Of a stretch of DNA of 19,173 bases, positions 1 to 6,805 are shown piece by piece (the first letter of the stretch is position 1; each line of letters begins with the position of its first letter). The DNA is taken from positions 19,565-38,737 of the forward strand of contig DXMX01000011.1 of NCBI GenBank assembly GCA_019413955.1. The letters are read 5' to 3'. This stretch comes from Collinsella sp. GTDB lineage: Bacteria; Actinomycetota; Coriobacteriia; Coriobacteriales; Coriobacteriaceae. Both the position numbers and the translations under genes were made by a program. The notes beneath the pieces were generated by a model. It had not been told where the DNA came from. It saw only the letters and a list, made by a program, of their open reading frames with translations, and searched no databases.

Positions 1-50
1 GTGCGGCGCACGGTGGAGCGTTTGAGCGGACTGGTGTTTCTCTGAGACAT
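1..50 (-). CDS. Unidentified protein, N-terminal fragment
   Basis: Only the first 16 codons of a minus-strand gene lie in the window; the rest runs off the left edge. The frame opens with ATG at 50-48 and reads MSQRNTSPLKRSTVRR, a basic, Ser/Thr-rich start. A purine-rich Shine-Dalgarno (AAAGGAAG) ends a few bases upstream of the ATG, which supports a real start rather than chance. It lies downstream of rmuC, whose terminator (126-158) separates the two. The fragment is too short for any functional call. Confidence 0.5.
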   Translation of the reverse strand, partial: MSQRNTSPLKRSTVRR

Positions 51-125
51 GGGCTTCCTTTCGCGTCTGATAGGGCGAAACGCCATTGTTGCACACTAAA
101 GCGCACTTCAGGCAAGTGCAACGCG

Positions 126-158
126 AAAAGCGCCCGCGTCCCGCGCTTGCGCAGGCGC
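126..158 (-). terminator. Intrinsic terminator after rmuC
   Basis: Read on the minus strand, arms GCGCCTGCG and CGCGGGCGC form a 9-bp stem with one T-G pair, followed directly by TTTT. It begins 17 bases past the rmuC stop codon, as expected for its terminator. Confidence 0.7.
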
Positions 159-175
159 CCCGCCGTCAGATGCAG

Positions 176-1531
176 CTAGTCCTCGTCTTTTTGGTCTGCG
201 AGCAGCTCCGCAGACGTGAGTCCCAAGATCTCGTCGGCCTCCCGCGCGTCTTCCAGCGCGTCGATATCCTTGAGCTTGCGCTCCATAACGTTGGTACGCG
301 TGGTGATGATGCCCTCGACCGTCTTTCCTGCGGTCTCAATCTGCTGCTGGGCGCGGCGCAGCGCCGCCTGATAGCGCGGCAGCTCGGCCTTGACGGCAGA
401 GAGCACGCGCAGCACGTCATCGGTGCGTTTTTGCAATTTAAACGTCTGGTAGCTCATCTGCAGGCTGTTGAGGATGGCCGCCATGGTGCTGGGGCCGGCA
501 ACGTTGACGTGATAGTCGCGGCCCAGGGTCTCGATAAGCCCGGGGCGGCTGACGACCTCGGCGTACAGGCCCTCAAACGGCACGAACATAATGCCAAAAT
601 TGGTGGTCGCGGGCACGCTCAGGTACTTTTCGCAGATGTCCTTTGCCTCGCGTTTCACCATAGCGTCGAGTGTCTTGCGCGCGGTGGCCACAGCTTCGGC
701 ATCACCCGACTCTTGCGCGTCGAGCAGATGCCCGTACGCGTCGCCCGGGAATTTGGAGTCGATCGGCAGCAGCACGGGATCGCCCTCGTCCACCGGCAGC
801 TTGACGGCAAACTCAACGCGCTCCGAGGCGCCGGGCTTGGTGGCGACGTTTTCCAGATACTGGTCGGGCGTAAGGATGTCCGCTAGGATTGCACCCAGCT
901 GTACCTCGCCCAAAATGCCGCGCGCTTTTACATTACCCAGCACGCGCTTAAGGTCGCCCACGCCAGTGGCGATAGATTGCATGTCGCCCAGGCCCTTGTA
1001 CACGGCCTCGAGCTGGTCGCTCACCTGCTTAAACGATGCAGACAGACGGTCGTTGAGCGTGCGAGAGAGCTTCTCGTCCACCGTCGCGCGCATCTGATCG
1101 AGCTGCACGTTGTTGTCTTTGCGGATGGCGCCCAGCTGAGCATCGACCGTCTCGCGCACCTTGTCCAGGCGATGCTCGATGCCCTCGCGATTGGCGCCGA
1201 GCTGTTGGGCCGTCTCACGGCGCAGGTCATCCATCCGGTCACCAGCTTGCGAGAACTCGCGTGCGATGACCAGGTAACGTTGCTGCTCCACGGCCGCATC
1301 GGTCGTCTGCTGCTGCGCGATGGCGTTTGCCGTGCGGCGTGTTTCGGCCAGCGCGACGTTCAGGGCATCGAGCGCGTTGTTGGCCTGCTCGAGCGCAGCC
1401 AGCATCTCTGTTCCGCTATCGCCACGCTCCCGCAGCTCGGCGCGAAGGCCCTTGAGCTGCAGGGCACAAGCCACAGCAACCCCCACCGCCACCAAGGCGA
1501 TCACAACAAGCACGATATCAATAGCAGACAT
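176..1531 (-). CDS. rmuC: DNA recombination protein RmuC
   Basis: RmuC family protein, 451 aa, a usual family length. Residues 3-25 form one N-terminal membrane segment, and about residues 30-185 are a long charged coiled coil. The RmuC core follows, with the hallmark GNVKARGILGEVQL at about 199-212, then LLPIDSKFP. The family is a PD-(D/E)XK-type nuclease-like group. In E. coli, loss of rmuC raises recombination at inverted repeats, so a role in limiting rearrangement at DNA secondary structures is the usual inference; the biochemical activity is not settled. The start ATG at 1531 has GGAG five bases upstream. The gene upstream on the same strand ends 123 bp away; a terminator follows at 126-158. 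I found no convincing promoter in the gap. Its presence beside very long inverted repeats (2422-2521, 5153-5297) is suggestive but may be coincidence. Confidence 0.95.
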   Translation of the reverse strand: MSAIDIVLVVIALVAVGVAVACALQLKGLRAELRERGDSGTEMLAALEQANNALDALNVALAETRRTANAIAQQQTTDAAVEQQRYLVIAREFSQAGDRMDDLRRETAQQLGANREGIEHRLDKVRETVDAQLGAIRKDNNVQLDQMRATVDEKLSRTLNDRLSASFKQVSDQLEAVYKGLGDMQSIATGVGDLKRVLGNVKARGILGEVQLGAILADILTPDQYLENVATKPGASERVEFAVKLPVDEGDPVLLPIDSKFPGDAYGHLLDAQESGDAEAVATARKTLDAMVKREAKDICEKYLSVPATTNFGIMFVPFEGLYAEVVSRPGLIETLGRDYHVNVAGPSTMAAILNSLQMSYQTFKLQKRTDDVLRVLSAVKAELPRYQAALRRAQQQIETAGKTVEGIITTRTNVMERKLKDIDALEDAREADEILGLTSAELLADQKDED

Positions 1532-1654
1532 AGTCTCCGCCCAACAAACTCAATCGACCATCAATCAAAACCGCGATCAATCTTACCCCGCCACACGCAC
1601 CGGGCGTCACATGGCAATCGGACAAATGGATTTTGGGCCACAGGTACTAAAACG

Positions 1655-2089
1655 CTAACTCTCCCAGCCGGCGCGGATAGTTGTTACGACATCGCTTAGG
1701 CGCTGGCCGAGAGCTGCCAAGTGCTCAAGCACCTCACTGGGCGAGGCGCCGTTGAGAATGCACGTGAGGGCATATGAGGCCAAGAAGATTGCCGCGAGCC
1801 CCAACGGAATCAGCACGATCATCGCCAGCGTACGCAGGCGCTGGCCCACGCGGCGACGACGCGCACGACGCTTGTCGAACGCGAGCTCCTGCGCATATGA
1901 ATCTTGCTGTACGGAATAGGCCTCTGGTGCCGATTCGCACCCGGGCACAGCTGCAGGTACAGCAGCGGGCACGACATTTTGCGCAAAGGGCTGGACTGCC
2001 GCCCCTTGCATTTGTATCTCCATGAGTCGTTGCTGCTGACGCAGCATGCGCTCAGCTTGTTGCTGCGGAGTCTCAAGAAACAGATCCAT
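1655..2089 (-). CDS. Small single-pass membrane protein, unknown function
   Basis: I do not recognise this 144-aa protein. It has a Gln-rich, probably helical N-terminus (residues 8-30), an Ala/Pro/Val-rich linker (38-56), and a strongly basic patch of Lys and Arg (73-86). One hydrophobic membrane segment (about 88-112) follows, then a short C-terminal amphipathic tail. The positive patch before the TM suggests the N-terminal part is cytoplasmic. The frame is open from a TTG at 2101, but that codon is part of the GGAGG Shine-Dalgarno (TTTTGGAGG), which is correctly spaced for ATG at 2089, so I use ATG 2089. It lies upstream of rmuC in the same direction and may be co-transcribed. The upstream region 2090-2421 holds no gene I can support. 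Confidence 0.7.
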   Translation of the reverse strand: MDLFLETPQQQAERMLRQQQRLMEIQMQGAAVQPFAQNVVPAAVPAAVPGCESAPEAYSVQQDSYAQELAFDKRRARRRRVGQRLRTLAMIVLIPLGLAAIFLASYALTCILNGASPSEVLEHLAALGQRLSDVVTTIRAGWES

Positions 2090-2421
2090 GCTGGCCTCCA
2101 AAATCGGAGCATTCGACGCTTACGACCAGCATCCCGCACCGCCATGACCGCGACAACGCAATCGCCGGCAATAGCCACAAAGTTTCTTTTGCTCAAAAGC
2201 TGTCGAAAAGCTCAACAACTCCCCTACCAGCACTTTCTCTGAGCTTTTTTCGCCAACAATCTTTTGGCCTTCCGCCCTTACGCCAACTGACCAAAATCTA
2301 ACCAATAGCTTGACGAAAATTGTGGAGACCGGGACCCCACAAAAACGTGCCGTCCCAAAAAGGGGCGGCGCACAACCTTTAATATCAGCTTTTCTGTAGC
2401 GAGCACGCAACGACCCGAAGC
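2090..2421. other. Intergenic region without a supported gene
   Basis: Open frames here are short and have no recognisable protein character or convincing ribosome binding sites. AT-richer stretches on the minus strand probably hold the promoter of the small membrane protein, but no -35/-10 pair is good enough to call. A perfect 6-bp inverted repeat, CTTTTGCTCAAAAG, lies at 2186-2199. A hairpin with a T-run is listed separately at 2341-2373. Confidence 0.5.
2341..2373 (-). terminator. Possible intrinsic terminator downstream of rubrerythrin
   Basis: On the minus strand GTGCGCCGCCCC and GGGACGGCAC pair around a T5 loop, with a 2-nt bulge and one mismatch. A second T5 run follows one base after the stem. 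It lies about 170 bases beyond the rubrerythrin stop, after the long inverted repeat, and is the only U-tract hairpin in this gap. Confidence 0.45.
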
Positions 2422-2521
2422 CGGAGCGCAGGGCGGGAGGCCGGATCGTCTTCCCTCAACGCGACCCTGCGGAGCCGTGAGCGGGGAGGGAAGGCGATCC
2501 GGCCTCCCGCCCTGCGCTCCG
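2422..2521. repeat. 36-bp near-perfect long inverted repeat
   Basis: Arms 2422-2457 and 2486-2521 are complementary over 36 bases with a single T-G position (2449 with 2494). The spacer is 28 nt. The arms are very GC-rich, so RNA from either strand would form an extremely stable hairpin. It ends 20 bp from the rubrerythrin stop codon. No T-run follows on either strand, so it is not a standard intrinsic terminator. The loop octamer CTGCGGAG (2467-2474) is complementary to CTCCGCAG at 2517-2524, offering a competing fold. No flanking direct repeat that would mark an insertion is visible. Confidence 0.85.
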
Positions 2522-2540
2522 CAGCAGCCAGCGCCAAGCG

Positions 2541-3080
2541 CTAGTAGTTCACCACCTGCTCCTCAAAGTACGCCTTCGGGTGGTTGCACACCGGGCACAC
2601 CTCGGGCGCCTCGGCACCAACGTGCAGGTGCCCGCAGTTCAGGCACTTCCACACCTTCACGCCCTCGCGCTCAAACACCTCGCCCGACTCAATGCGCTCG
2701 ACGAGCTTGTTGTAGCGCTCCTCGTGAGCCTTCTCGACGGCGGCGACACCACGGAACTTTGCGGCAATCTCGGCAAAGCCCTCTTCCTCGGCGGTCTTGG
2801 CAAACTCGTCGTACATCGTGGTCCACTCGTAGTTCTCACCCGCGGCGGCATCGCGCAGATTGTCCAGGGTATCGGGGACGGCGCCATCGTGCAGATACTT
2901 AAACCACAGTTTGGCGTGCTCGGACTCGTTGCCAGCCGTCTCGGCAAAGATGTTCGAGATCTGAACGTAGCCGTCCTTCTTGGCCTTGGAAGCATAGTAG
3001 CGATACTTGGTGTGTGCCTGGGACTCACCGGCAAAAGCGGTCTCGAGGTTCTTCTTGGTTTGAGAATTCTCAAAATCCAT
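2541..3080 (-). CDS. rbr: Rubrerythrin
   Basis: Rubrerythrin, 179 aa. It is a cytoplasmic non-haem diiron protein that reduces hydrogen peroxide to water in anaerobes, taking electrons from NAD(P)H through rubredoxin-type partners. Residues 1-135 are the ferritin-like four-helix domain, with iron-ligand type residues in ETAFAGES (Glu19), NESEHAK (Glu52, His55) and VEKAHEERY (Glu116, His119). The C-terminal rubredoxin domain holds an FeS4 site: CLNCG (Cys146, Cys149) and CPVCNHP (Cys162, Cys165). The frame is open six codons further from a TTG at 3098, but GGGAAG sits seven bases before ATG 3080, which I take as the start. It follows the Rrf2 and MutY-like genes on the same strand with a 114-bp gap and no visible terminator between, so read-through from the Rrf2 promoter is possible. 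A long inverted repeat lies just after the stop. Confidence 0.96.
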   Translation of the reverse strand: MDFENSQTKKNLETAFAGESQAHTKYRYYASKAKKDGYVQISNIFAETAGNESEHAKLWFKYLHDGAVPDTLDNLRDAAAGENYEWTTMYDEFAKTAEEEGFAEIAAKFRGVAAVEKAHEERYNKLVERIESGEVFEREGVKVWKCLNCGHLHVGAEAPEVCPVCNHPKAYFEEQVVNY

Positions 3081-3194
3081 AGGTGTACTTCCCTTCAACG
3101 CATGCCGCCCGTAGGCTTCGAGCGGCCTCGTCTTTAGGATGCCCTCATACCGGAAATCTAAACCTTACAATCCTGTTCTTCAGATTTGCACAGG

Positions 3195-4100
3195 CTAGAT
3201 GCTCAGCCAGCGATCGCCCTCGACTCGGCAAAAGCCCTCACGCTCCAGGTCGGCTAGAATGCCTGCGACAAGCTCGCGCTCGACCGGTCCACGCCCAGCC
3301 GCCGCTTCCATCTCGTTAACGCCCACCACGGCATCAGCAAGCGTAATCCCCGCCGGCTGGCCATCGCGCGCTGCCAGCAACATGCGCACGATATGCGCGC
3401 GCTTTTGGCGACGTGAGCCCTCAAACTTTGATTGACGGCTATAGCCCGCCGAGCGCCTGGACGGATTGGGCAACGTCTTTTTTAGATATGCGCCGTAATC
3501 TAGCAACGCGTAATACCACGCGCGCGGCGTATCGGCATCATCGAGCGGCACGGCAAAGGGAGCGATCTCGTCGGTCGCCGCACCGGGGGCCGCCGGACAG
3601 GCCGCCTGAATCAGCGGCACCAGCTCGCGATCGGGAACAGCCGGTACATCGGGAAAGAAGTGATGCAGAAAGACCGTGCGCACGTTGGTCTCCAGATACA
3701 CGCCCGGAAGATCAAACGCAAACGACCGGATACCTTGCGCCGTTGCCGGGCCAATACCAGGCAGAGCGACCAAGTCACGCGTCTCGTGCGGAAACTCCCC
3801 GCCCCAATCCTCTACGACCCGTTGAGCGGCCCCGTGAAGCGCCAGAGCGCGTCGGTTGTAGCCCATGCCCTGCCAAGCGTCCAAAACATCGGAAGGCGCG
3901 GCCTGGGCAAGCGCCTGCACGGTCGGAAAGCGATCGAGCCACGCCGGCATACGCGTCTCCACGCGTGGTACCTGTGTTTGCTGCAGCATGACCTCAGAAA
4001 GCCAAATGATGTACGGATCGCGCGTGCGGCGCCACGGAAGGTCGCGATAACGCAGAACCCCTTCCGAACGAATCGTCGAACGAAAGGGGTCCTGAATCAT
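3195..4100 (-). CDS. MutY-like HhH-GPD DNA glycosylase lacking the Fe-S cluster
   Basis: A 301-aa protein of the HhH-GPD superfamily, closest to MutY, which removes adenine mispaired with 8-oxoguanine. Visible features are WLSEVMLQQTQV with the catalytic-type Glu36, the substrate-pocket segment AWQGMGYNRRA (75-85), and the helix-hairpin-helix LPGIGPATAQG (113-123). Two things are odd. Where MutY has the catalytic Asp in an LDGNV-like segment, this protein has YLETNV, with Glu137. The four-Cys iron-sulphur loop expected after DYGAYL (201-206) is replaced by a basic, Cys-free stretch. The C-terminal NUDIX-like 8-oxoG reader of standard MutY is also absent; a short winged-helix-like tail may take its place. 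Start ATG 4100 has AGGAG seven bases upstream, and the Rrf2 stop is only 21 bp away, so the two are one operon. Glycosylase fold is sure; adenine specificity is inferred. Confidence 0.85.
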   Translation of the reverse strand: MIQDPFRSTIRSEGVLRYRDLPWRRTRDPYIIWLSEVMLQQTQVPRVETRMPAWLDRFPTVQALAQAAPSDVLDAWQGMGYNRRALALHGAAQRVVEDWGGEFPHETRDLVALPGIGPATAQGIRSFAFDLPGVYLETNVRTVFLHHFFPDVPAVPDRELVPLIQAACPAAPGAATDEIAPFAVPLDDADTPRAWYYALLDYGAYLKKTLPNPSRRSAGYSRQSKFEGSRRQKRAHIVRMLLAARDGQPAGITLADAVVGVNEMEAAAGRGPVERELVAGILADLEREGFCRVEGDRWLSI

Positions 4101-4121
4101 GGCTATGCTCCTTATGCGGCG

Positions 4122-4607
4122 CTATTCCTCCCGGCAAGCGCACGCGCAGGTGGCGTACTCGGGAAACGCTTCGCGGTCGGCGAACTTGGGATCGACGGCC
4201 GGGAACTGGCGGTGAGCGACGATGTCGCCGAGCGAAACGGAATCGAGGTAATCGCGCATCAACGCCTGGGCTCCGGCCCACAGGGGATGATAGCAGCACG
4301 TGCCCATGCGCGCACAGTCACCATCGGGCGCGGTGCAATCATTCATAACCATAGGGCCCTGAACGGCCTCGACGACCTGACGAATGGTAACGTCGTCCGG
4401 ACTGACCTTGAGACGCATGCCACCGTGGACGCCACGCAGGCTCTCCACAATACCGGCCTGGACCAAACCGTGCTGAATCGAGCGGGCAAACGAATACGGG
4501 ACATTGACCTCTTCGGCAGCGGTGCGAACAGAAAGCAAACGCTCCGGATCCTCGGCAAGCATCGCCAACATACGAAGGGCGTAATCAGTCTTCCTCGATA
4601 TGTCCAT
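4122..4607 (-). CDS. Rrf2 family transcriptional regulator, likely Fe-S sensor
   Basis: Rrf2 family winged-helix regulator of 161 aa, the group of IscR, NsrR and CymR. It opens with MDISRKTDYALRMLAMLA, the typical family start; the wing carries RGVHGGMRL (58-66). The cluster-type cysteines are Cys91, Cys98 and Cys104 (spacing x6, x5, close to the x5, x5 of IscR), with an extra Cys105. The tail ends YATCACACREE, giving an unusual CxCxC (Cys154, 156, 158). An Fe-S sensor of iron-sulphur, oxidative or nitrosative state is likely; which signal cannot be told. The frame is open upstream to 4715, but AGGGG six bases before ATG 4607 and the family's N-terminus fix the start. It leads an operon with the MutY-like gene 21 bp downstream and probably rubrerythrin, and may autoregulate from the promoter at 4768-4796. 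Confidence 0.9.
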   Translation of the reverse strand: MDISRKTDYALRMLAMLAEDPERLLSVRTAAEEVNVPYSFARSIQHGLVQAGIVESLRGVHGGMRLKVSPDDVTIRQVVEAVQGPMVMNDCTAPDGDCARMGTCCYHPLWAGAQALMRDYLDSVSLGDIVAHRQFPAVDPKFADREAFPEYATCACACREE

Positions 4608-4633
4608 TTTTTCCCCTTTCAAGGAATACGAAC

Positions 4634-4647
4634 AGCTCGAACGAGCT
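4634..4647. promoter_or_regulatory. Short palindrome in the Rrf2 leader
   Basis: AGCTCG and CGAGCT form a 6-bp inverted repeat around AA, about 27 bp before the Rrf2 start codon. It could be an operator half-site pair or a small leader hairpin. No functional evidence beyond symmetry and place. Confidence 0.3.
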
Positions 4648-4767
4648 CCGGGGCCGAGCTTGTGTCGAGACGCTAAATGACCGCAGGACATCCAAATGGT
4701 AAATCGGATATCCACTGAATGCCGCGCTTGGAGCGAAATGCATCAGATGCGGCCCACAGTACAATTT

Positions 4768-4796
4768 AGTATAACCTAACCCCCTGCTTCGTTGAA
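4768..4796 (-). promoter_or_regulatory. Promoter of the Rrf2 operon
   Basis: On the minus strand a -35 box TTCAAC (4796-4791) and a -10 box TATACT (4773-4768) are separated by exactly 17 bases. This predicts a 5' leader of about 150 nt before ATG 4607. A 12-bp perfect palindrome lies immediately upstream of the -35 box at 4801-4812. Confidence 0.7.
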
Positions 4797-4800
4797 CAGG

Positions 4801-4812
4801 TGTTGCGCAACA
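4801..4812. promoter_or_regulatory. 12-bp perfect palindrome next to the Rrf2 promoter
   Basis: TGTTGCGCAACA is a perfect 12-bp palindrome four bases upstream of the -35 box of the Rrf2 operon. Position and symmetry fit a binding site for a dimeric regulator. The regulator is unknown. The remaining stretch up to the tRNA terminator (4813-4930) shows nothing else. Confidence 0.4.
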
Positions 4813-4930
4813 AAGCTGTTGTTTAGACAGATATGCTTATTAGATTTTACTTGCGTTCCCGAAGGGGCGGGGATTCTGGGCGAAGATGCGCCAGGGCGAT
4901 CGTTCTATCGAAACAAAGTGCATCAAACGC

Positions 4931-4957
4931 AAAAAGCCACGTCCGAAGACGTGGCTT
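4931..4957 (-). terminator. Intrinsic terminator of tRNA-Asp
   Basis: Arms 4936-4943 and 4948-4955 (GCCACGTC and GACGTGGC) form a perfect 8-bp stem with a 4-nt loop, followed on the minus strand by TTTTT. It lies 10 bases after the tRNA 3' CCA. Confidence 0.9.
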
Positions 4958-4966
4958 TAATTGCGT

Positions 4967-5044
<78 letters not shown>

Positions 5045-5090
5045 AGGCAGACGTTCGCGTTTGTTTCCGCTCGCGTGCGCTGCGGGGATT

Positions 5091-5120
5091 AGTATACACA
5101 GAAGTCTGTCCGGCGCGCAA
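5091..5120 (-). promoter_or_regulatory. Promoter of tRNA-Asp
   Basis: On the minus strand -35 TTGCGC (5120-5115) and -10 TATACT (5096-5091) are 18 bases apart. A GC-rich discriminator follows, as usual for stable-RNA promoters under growth-rate control. An A/T-tract (5124-5142) directly upstream resembles an UP element. Confidence 0.75.
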
Positions 5121-5152
5121 CAACTTTTTTGAAAAAATTTTTCGGTCCCTCC

Positions 5153-5297
5153 GGGAGGGTCTCCGGGGCCGGCGGGCGCGGGTTAAGTTTGCTGCTCTAC
5201 AGTCCTGCGCAAGACGGAAAGCACATTAAGTGCTTTCCTTTGCGTGCGGAACTCGCGACAAACTTAACCCGCGCCCGCCGGCCCCGGAGACCCTCCC
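5153..5297. repeat. 39-bp perfect long inverted repeat with nested hairpin
   Basis: Arms 5153-5191 and 5259-5297 are perfectly complementary over 39 bases, mostly GC with an inner AACTTAA-type AT segment. The 67-nt spacer is itself structured: GGAAAGCAC (5216-5224) and GTGCTTTCC (5230-5238) pair perfectly around a 5-nt loop, extended by CGCAA and TTGCG. It lies between tRNA-Asp and the phosphodiesterase gene, which are both on the minus strand and each has its own terminator. No T-run follows either arm, no gene lies inside, and no target-site duplication is visible. Confidence 0.9.
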
Positions 5298-5410
5298 TGC
5301 CGTCACATTGTTCGAGCCGTTGTTGTTGCTCGCCGCTTCGCGGCTCGGCGACCCCGTTCTCCGCGGCGGGGGTGTCTAAGGGTTTTGTTGAAGCTCGGCC
5401 TTTGGCTCAT
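5298..5410. other. Structured non-coding stretch beside the long inverted repeat
   Basis: No gene is supported here. Short palindromic pieces occur, for example CGCCGCTTCGCGGC within a GAGCCG to CGGCTC pair near 5312-5345. It may belong to the same repeat unit as the 39-bp inverted repeat. Confidence 0.4.
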
Positions 5411-5446
5411 AAAAAACGGGAGATGCAATCTGCATCCCCCGTTTTT
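5411..5446. terminator. Bidirectional intrinsic terminator after the phosphodiesterase
   Basis: Arms 5417-5427 and 5431-5441 form an 11-bp stem with one A-C mismatch and a 3-nt loop. It is bounded by AAAAAA on one side and TTTTT on the other, so it can stop transcription in both directions. It starts 8 bases past the phosphodiesterase stop codon. Confidence 0.85.
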
Positions 5447-5453
5447 GTTGCGG

Positions 5454-5921
5454 TTAGTCTAGGTCAATAAACTTGGTGCTTATAATCTTGCCGTCTTTTA
5501 CTAGCATTCTGGCCATGGTGGGGCCTCGGGTGCCTCTGGGGTAGCTGGCGCTGCCCGGGTTGAGGACTAAGCAACGGCCCACTTGGGCTTCTTTGGTTAC
5601 GTGGGTGTGGCCGTTGATGGCTACGTCTACGGATCCCACCGGAAGGTCTTCGCGGTAGTGGGCTACGGCGAATTTGAGGCCTTCGTAGGTAAAAAGCGCA
5701 AGACGGTCTACATCGGGGCCGTAGTCGCGGTAGTAATCGTTGTTGCCCAGTACGGCCCGCACGGGGGCGATGGTGCATAGGTGCTCGTAGTCCATCTCTG
5801 ACGTGAGGTCGCCGGCGTGGATAATCAGATCTGCGCCCTCAAGCTCATCCAAGAGCGCAGGCGATAAATAGCCGTGGGTGTCCGAGATGATGTCGATGCG
5901 CTTGGCGCTTGCGCTGTTCAT
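5454..5921 (-). CDS. YfcE/MJ0936-type metallophosphodiesterase
   Basis: Calcineurin-like metallophosphoesterase of 155 aa, the usual length of the small YfcE/MJ0936 family. The dimetal motifs are in order: ISDTHG (Asp14, His16), HAGDLTSE (Asp38), LGNND (Asn60, Asn61), VAHYRED (His88) and NGHTHV (His105, His107). Members hydrolyse phosphodiesters in vitro, often Mn-dependent; the natural substrate is generally unknown. It is cytoplasmic, with no signal peptide. The open frame continues upstream to 6140, but ATG 5921 with GGAAGG about seven bases before it and the family's N-terminus set the start. The LytTR regulator upstream ends 95 bp away with a terminator between (5961-6010), so this gene is probably transcribed alone, although no clear promoter can be called in the short gap. 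A strong terminator follows. Confidence 0.93.
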   Translation of the reverse strand: MNSASAKRIDIISDTHGYLSPALLDELEGADLIIHAGDLTSEMDYEHLCTIAPVRAVLGNNDYYRDYGPDVDRLALFTYEGLKFAVAHYREDLPVGSVDVAINGHTHVTKEAQVGRCLVLNPGSASYPRGTRGPTMARMLVKDGKIISTKFIDLD

Positions 5922-5960
5922 GGGATCCCTTCCGCAAAAAACGATTCGGCAGATACATAC

Positions 5961-6010
5961 AAAAAAGCCCCACGGCTCCGCAGACGATGGGTCTACAGGG
6001 CTGCGGGGCC
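5961..6010 (-). terminator. Intrinsic terminator after the first LytTR operon
   Basis: On the minus strand GCCCC (6009-6005) pairs with GGGGC (5971-5967), with a second inner pairing CCGCAG (6006-6001) to CTGCGG (5983-5978), followed directly by TTTTTT. The two pairings overlap slightly, so the exact fold is uncertain. It lies just past the regulator stop at 6017. Confidence 0.75.
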
Positions 6011-6016
6011 AGTGTG

Positions 6017-6733
6017 CTAGAGACTCAGAGCCTTCTTGAGCGGCACGACGCGGCGGCGCGAAACCGGCACGCGTTCGTCGACGCCCGTAATGCCCAGCTG
6101 GATGGCGCCCGAGGGCACCGTCTCGACGTCCGTAACGCACGCCAAGTTGACGATATAGCGGCGGTGAACACGGAAGAAGCCAAAGTCGCAGAGCTTGGCC
6201 TCAAACTGCGCCAGCGAGGTCGTCGACAAAAAGCGATCATCGACGGTATAGATGCAGGAGTAATCGTCCTTGGCCATGATAAAGCGAATGTCATCCACGG
6301 GAATGAGCACCTTGCGGCCGCCCTTTTCCACCGGGATACGCTCGATGGTCACCTTGCTGTCCGTAACCGGCTTGGCGCGTTGCATGACCTTCTCGATCGC
6401 GCGATCCAAGCGAGCTTCCTCGACCGGCTTCATCAGATAATCGACGGCATCCACGTCGAATGCCTCGACCGCGTGGTCACTATACGCAGTCACAAACACG
6501 ATCGCCGGCGGATTTTTGAGCTTATGCAGCGCCTCGGCAAGTTGCAGGCCCGAGGCACCGGGCATCGAGATATCGAGAAACACGACATCCACGCGACTTT
6601 CCATAAGCATCTCGATGGCGGAGCGGACGCTCGACGCCTCCGTGATCGTGCCGATCTTGCCCGTTTGCTCGAGCAGGAAGCGAAGCTCCGAGCGAGCCGG
6701 CGCCTCATCATCCACAATCATCGCACGCAGCAT
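6017..6733 (-). CDS. LytTR family response regulator (system 1)
   Basis: Two-domain response regulator of 238 aa, AlgR/AgrA/LytR class. The N-terminal receiver (1-118) has acidic residues Asp8 and Asp9, phosphoacceptor Asp54 in VFLDISMPG, Thr82 in FVTAYS and Lys102 in YLMKPVEE. A linker leads to a LytTR DNA-binding domain (about 133-237), with the typical FFRVHRRYIVNL and VPVSRRRV segments. It acts in the cytoplasm on promoters with paired direct repeats. The frame opens at a TTG seven codons earlier, but ATG 6733 begins the receiver correctly; AAAGG lies about ten bases upstream, a weak site. The cognate kinase gene ends 72 bp upstream, in one operon with the glycosyltransferase. It is a clear paralogue of the regulator at 11903-12637. 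Confidence 0.95.
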   Translation of the reverse strand: MLRAMIVDDEAPARSELRFLLEQTGKIGTITEASSVRSAIEMLMESRVDVVFLDISMPGASGLQLAEALHKLKNPPAIVFVTAYSDHAVEAFDVDAVDYLMKPVEEARLDRAIEKVMQRAKPVTDSKVTIERIPVEKGGRKVLIPVDDIRFIMAKDDYSCIYTVDDRFLSTTSLAQFEAKLCDFGFFRVHRRYIVNLACVTDVETVPSGAIQLGITGVDERVPVSRRRVVPLKKALSL

Positions 6734-6805
6734 AGGGATAAAACCTTTCGTCAACTAACTACGCCGGGCATCCGTCGCATGACGTTGAGCCCGTAGCCTT
6801 TTATT

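Noticed and set aside
1819..2196. Minus-strand frame opening with MSKRNFVAIAGDCVV
   Set aside because: It overlaps the small membrane protein in another frame and turns Arg/Trp-rich; no ribosome site.
2477..2902. Plus-strand open frame across the end of rubrerythrin
   Set aside because: It is a low-complexity Arg/Pro/Ser shadow of the rubrerythrin gene and the GC-rich inverted repeat.
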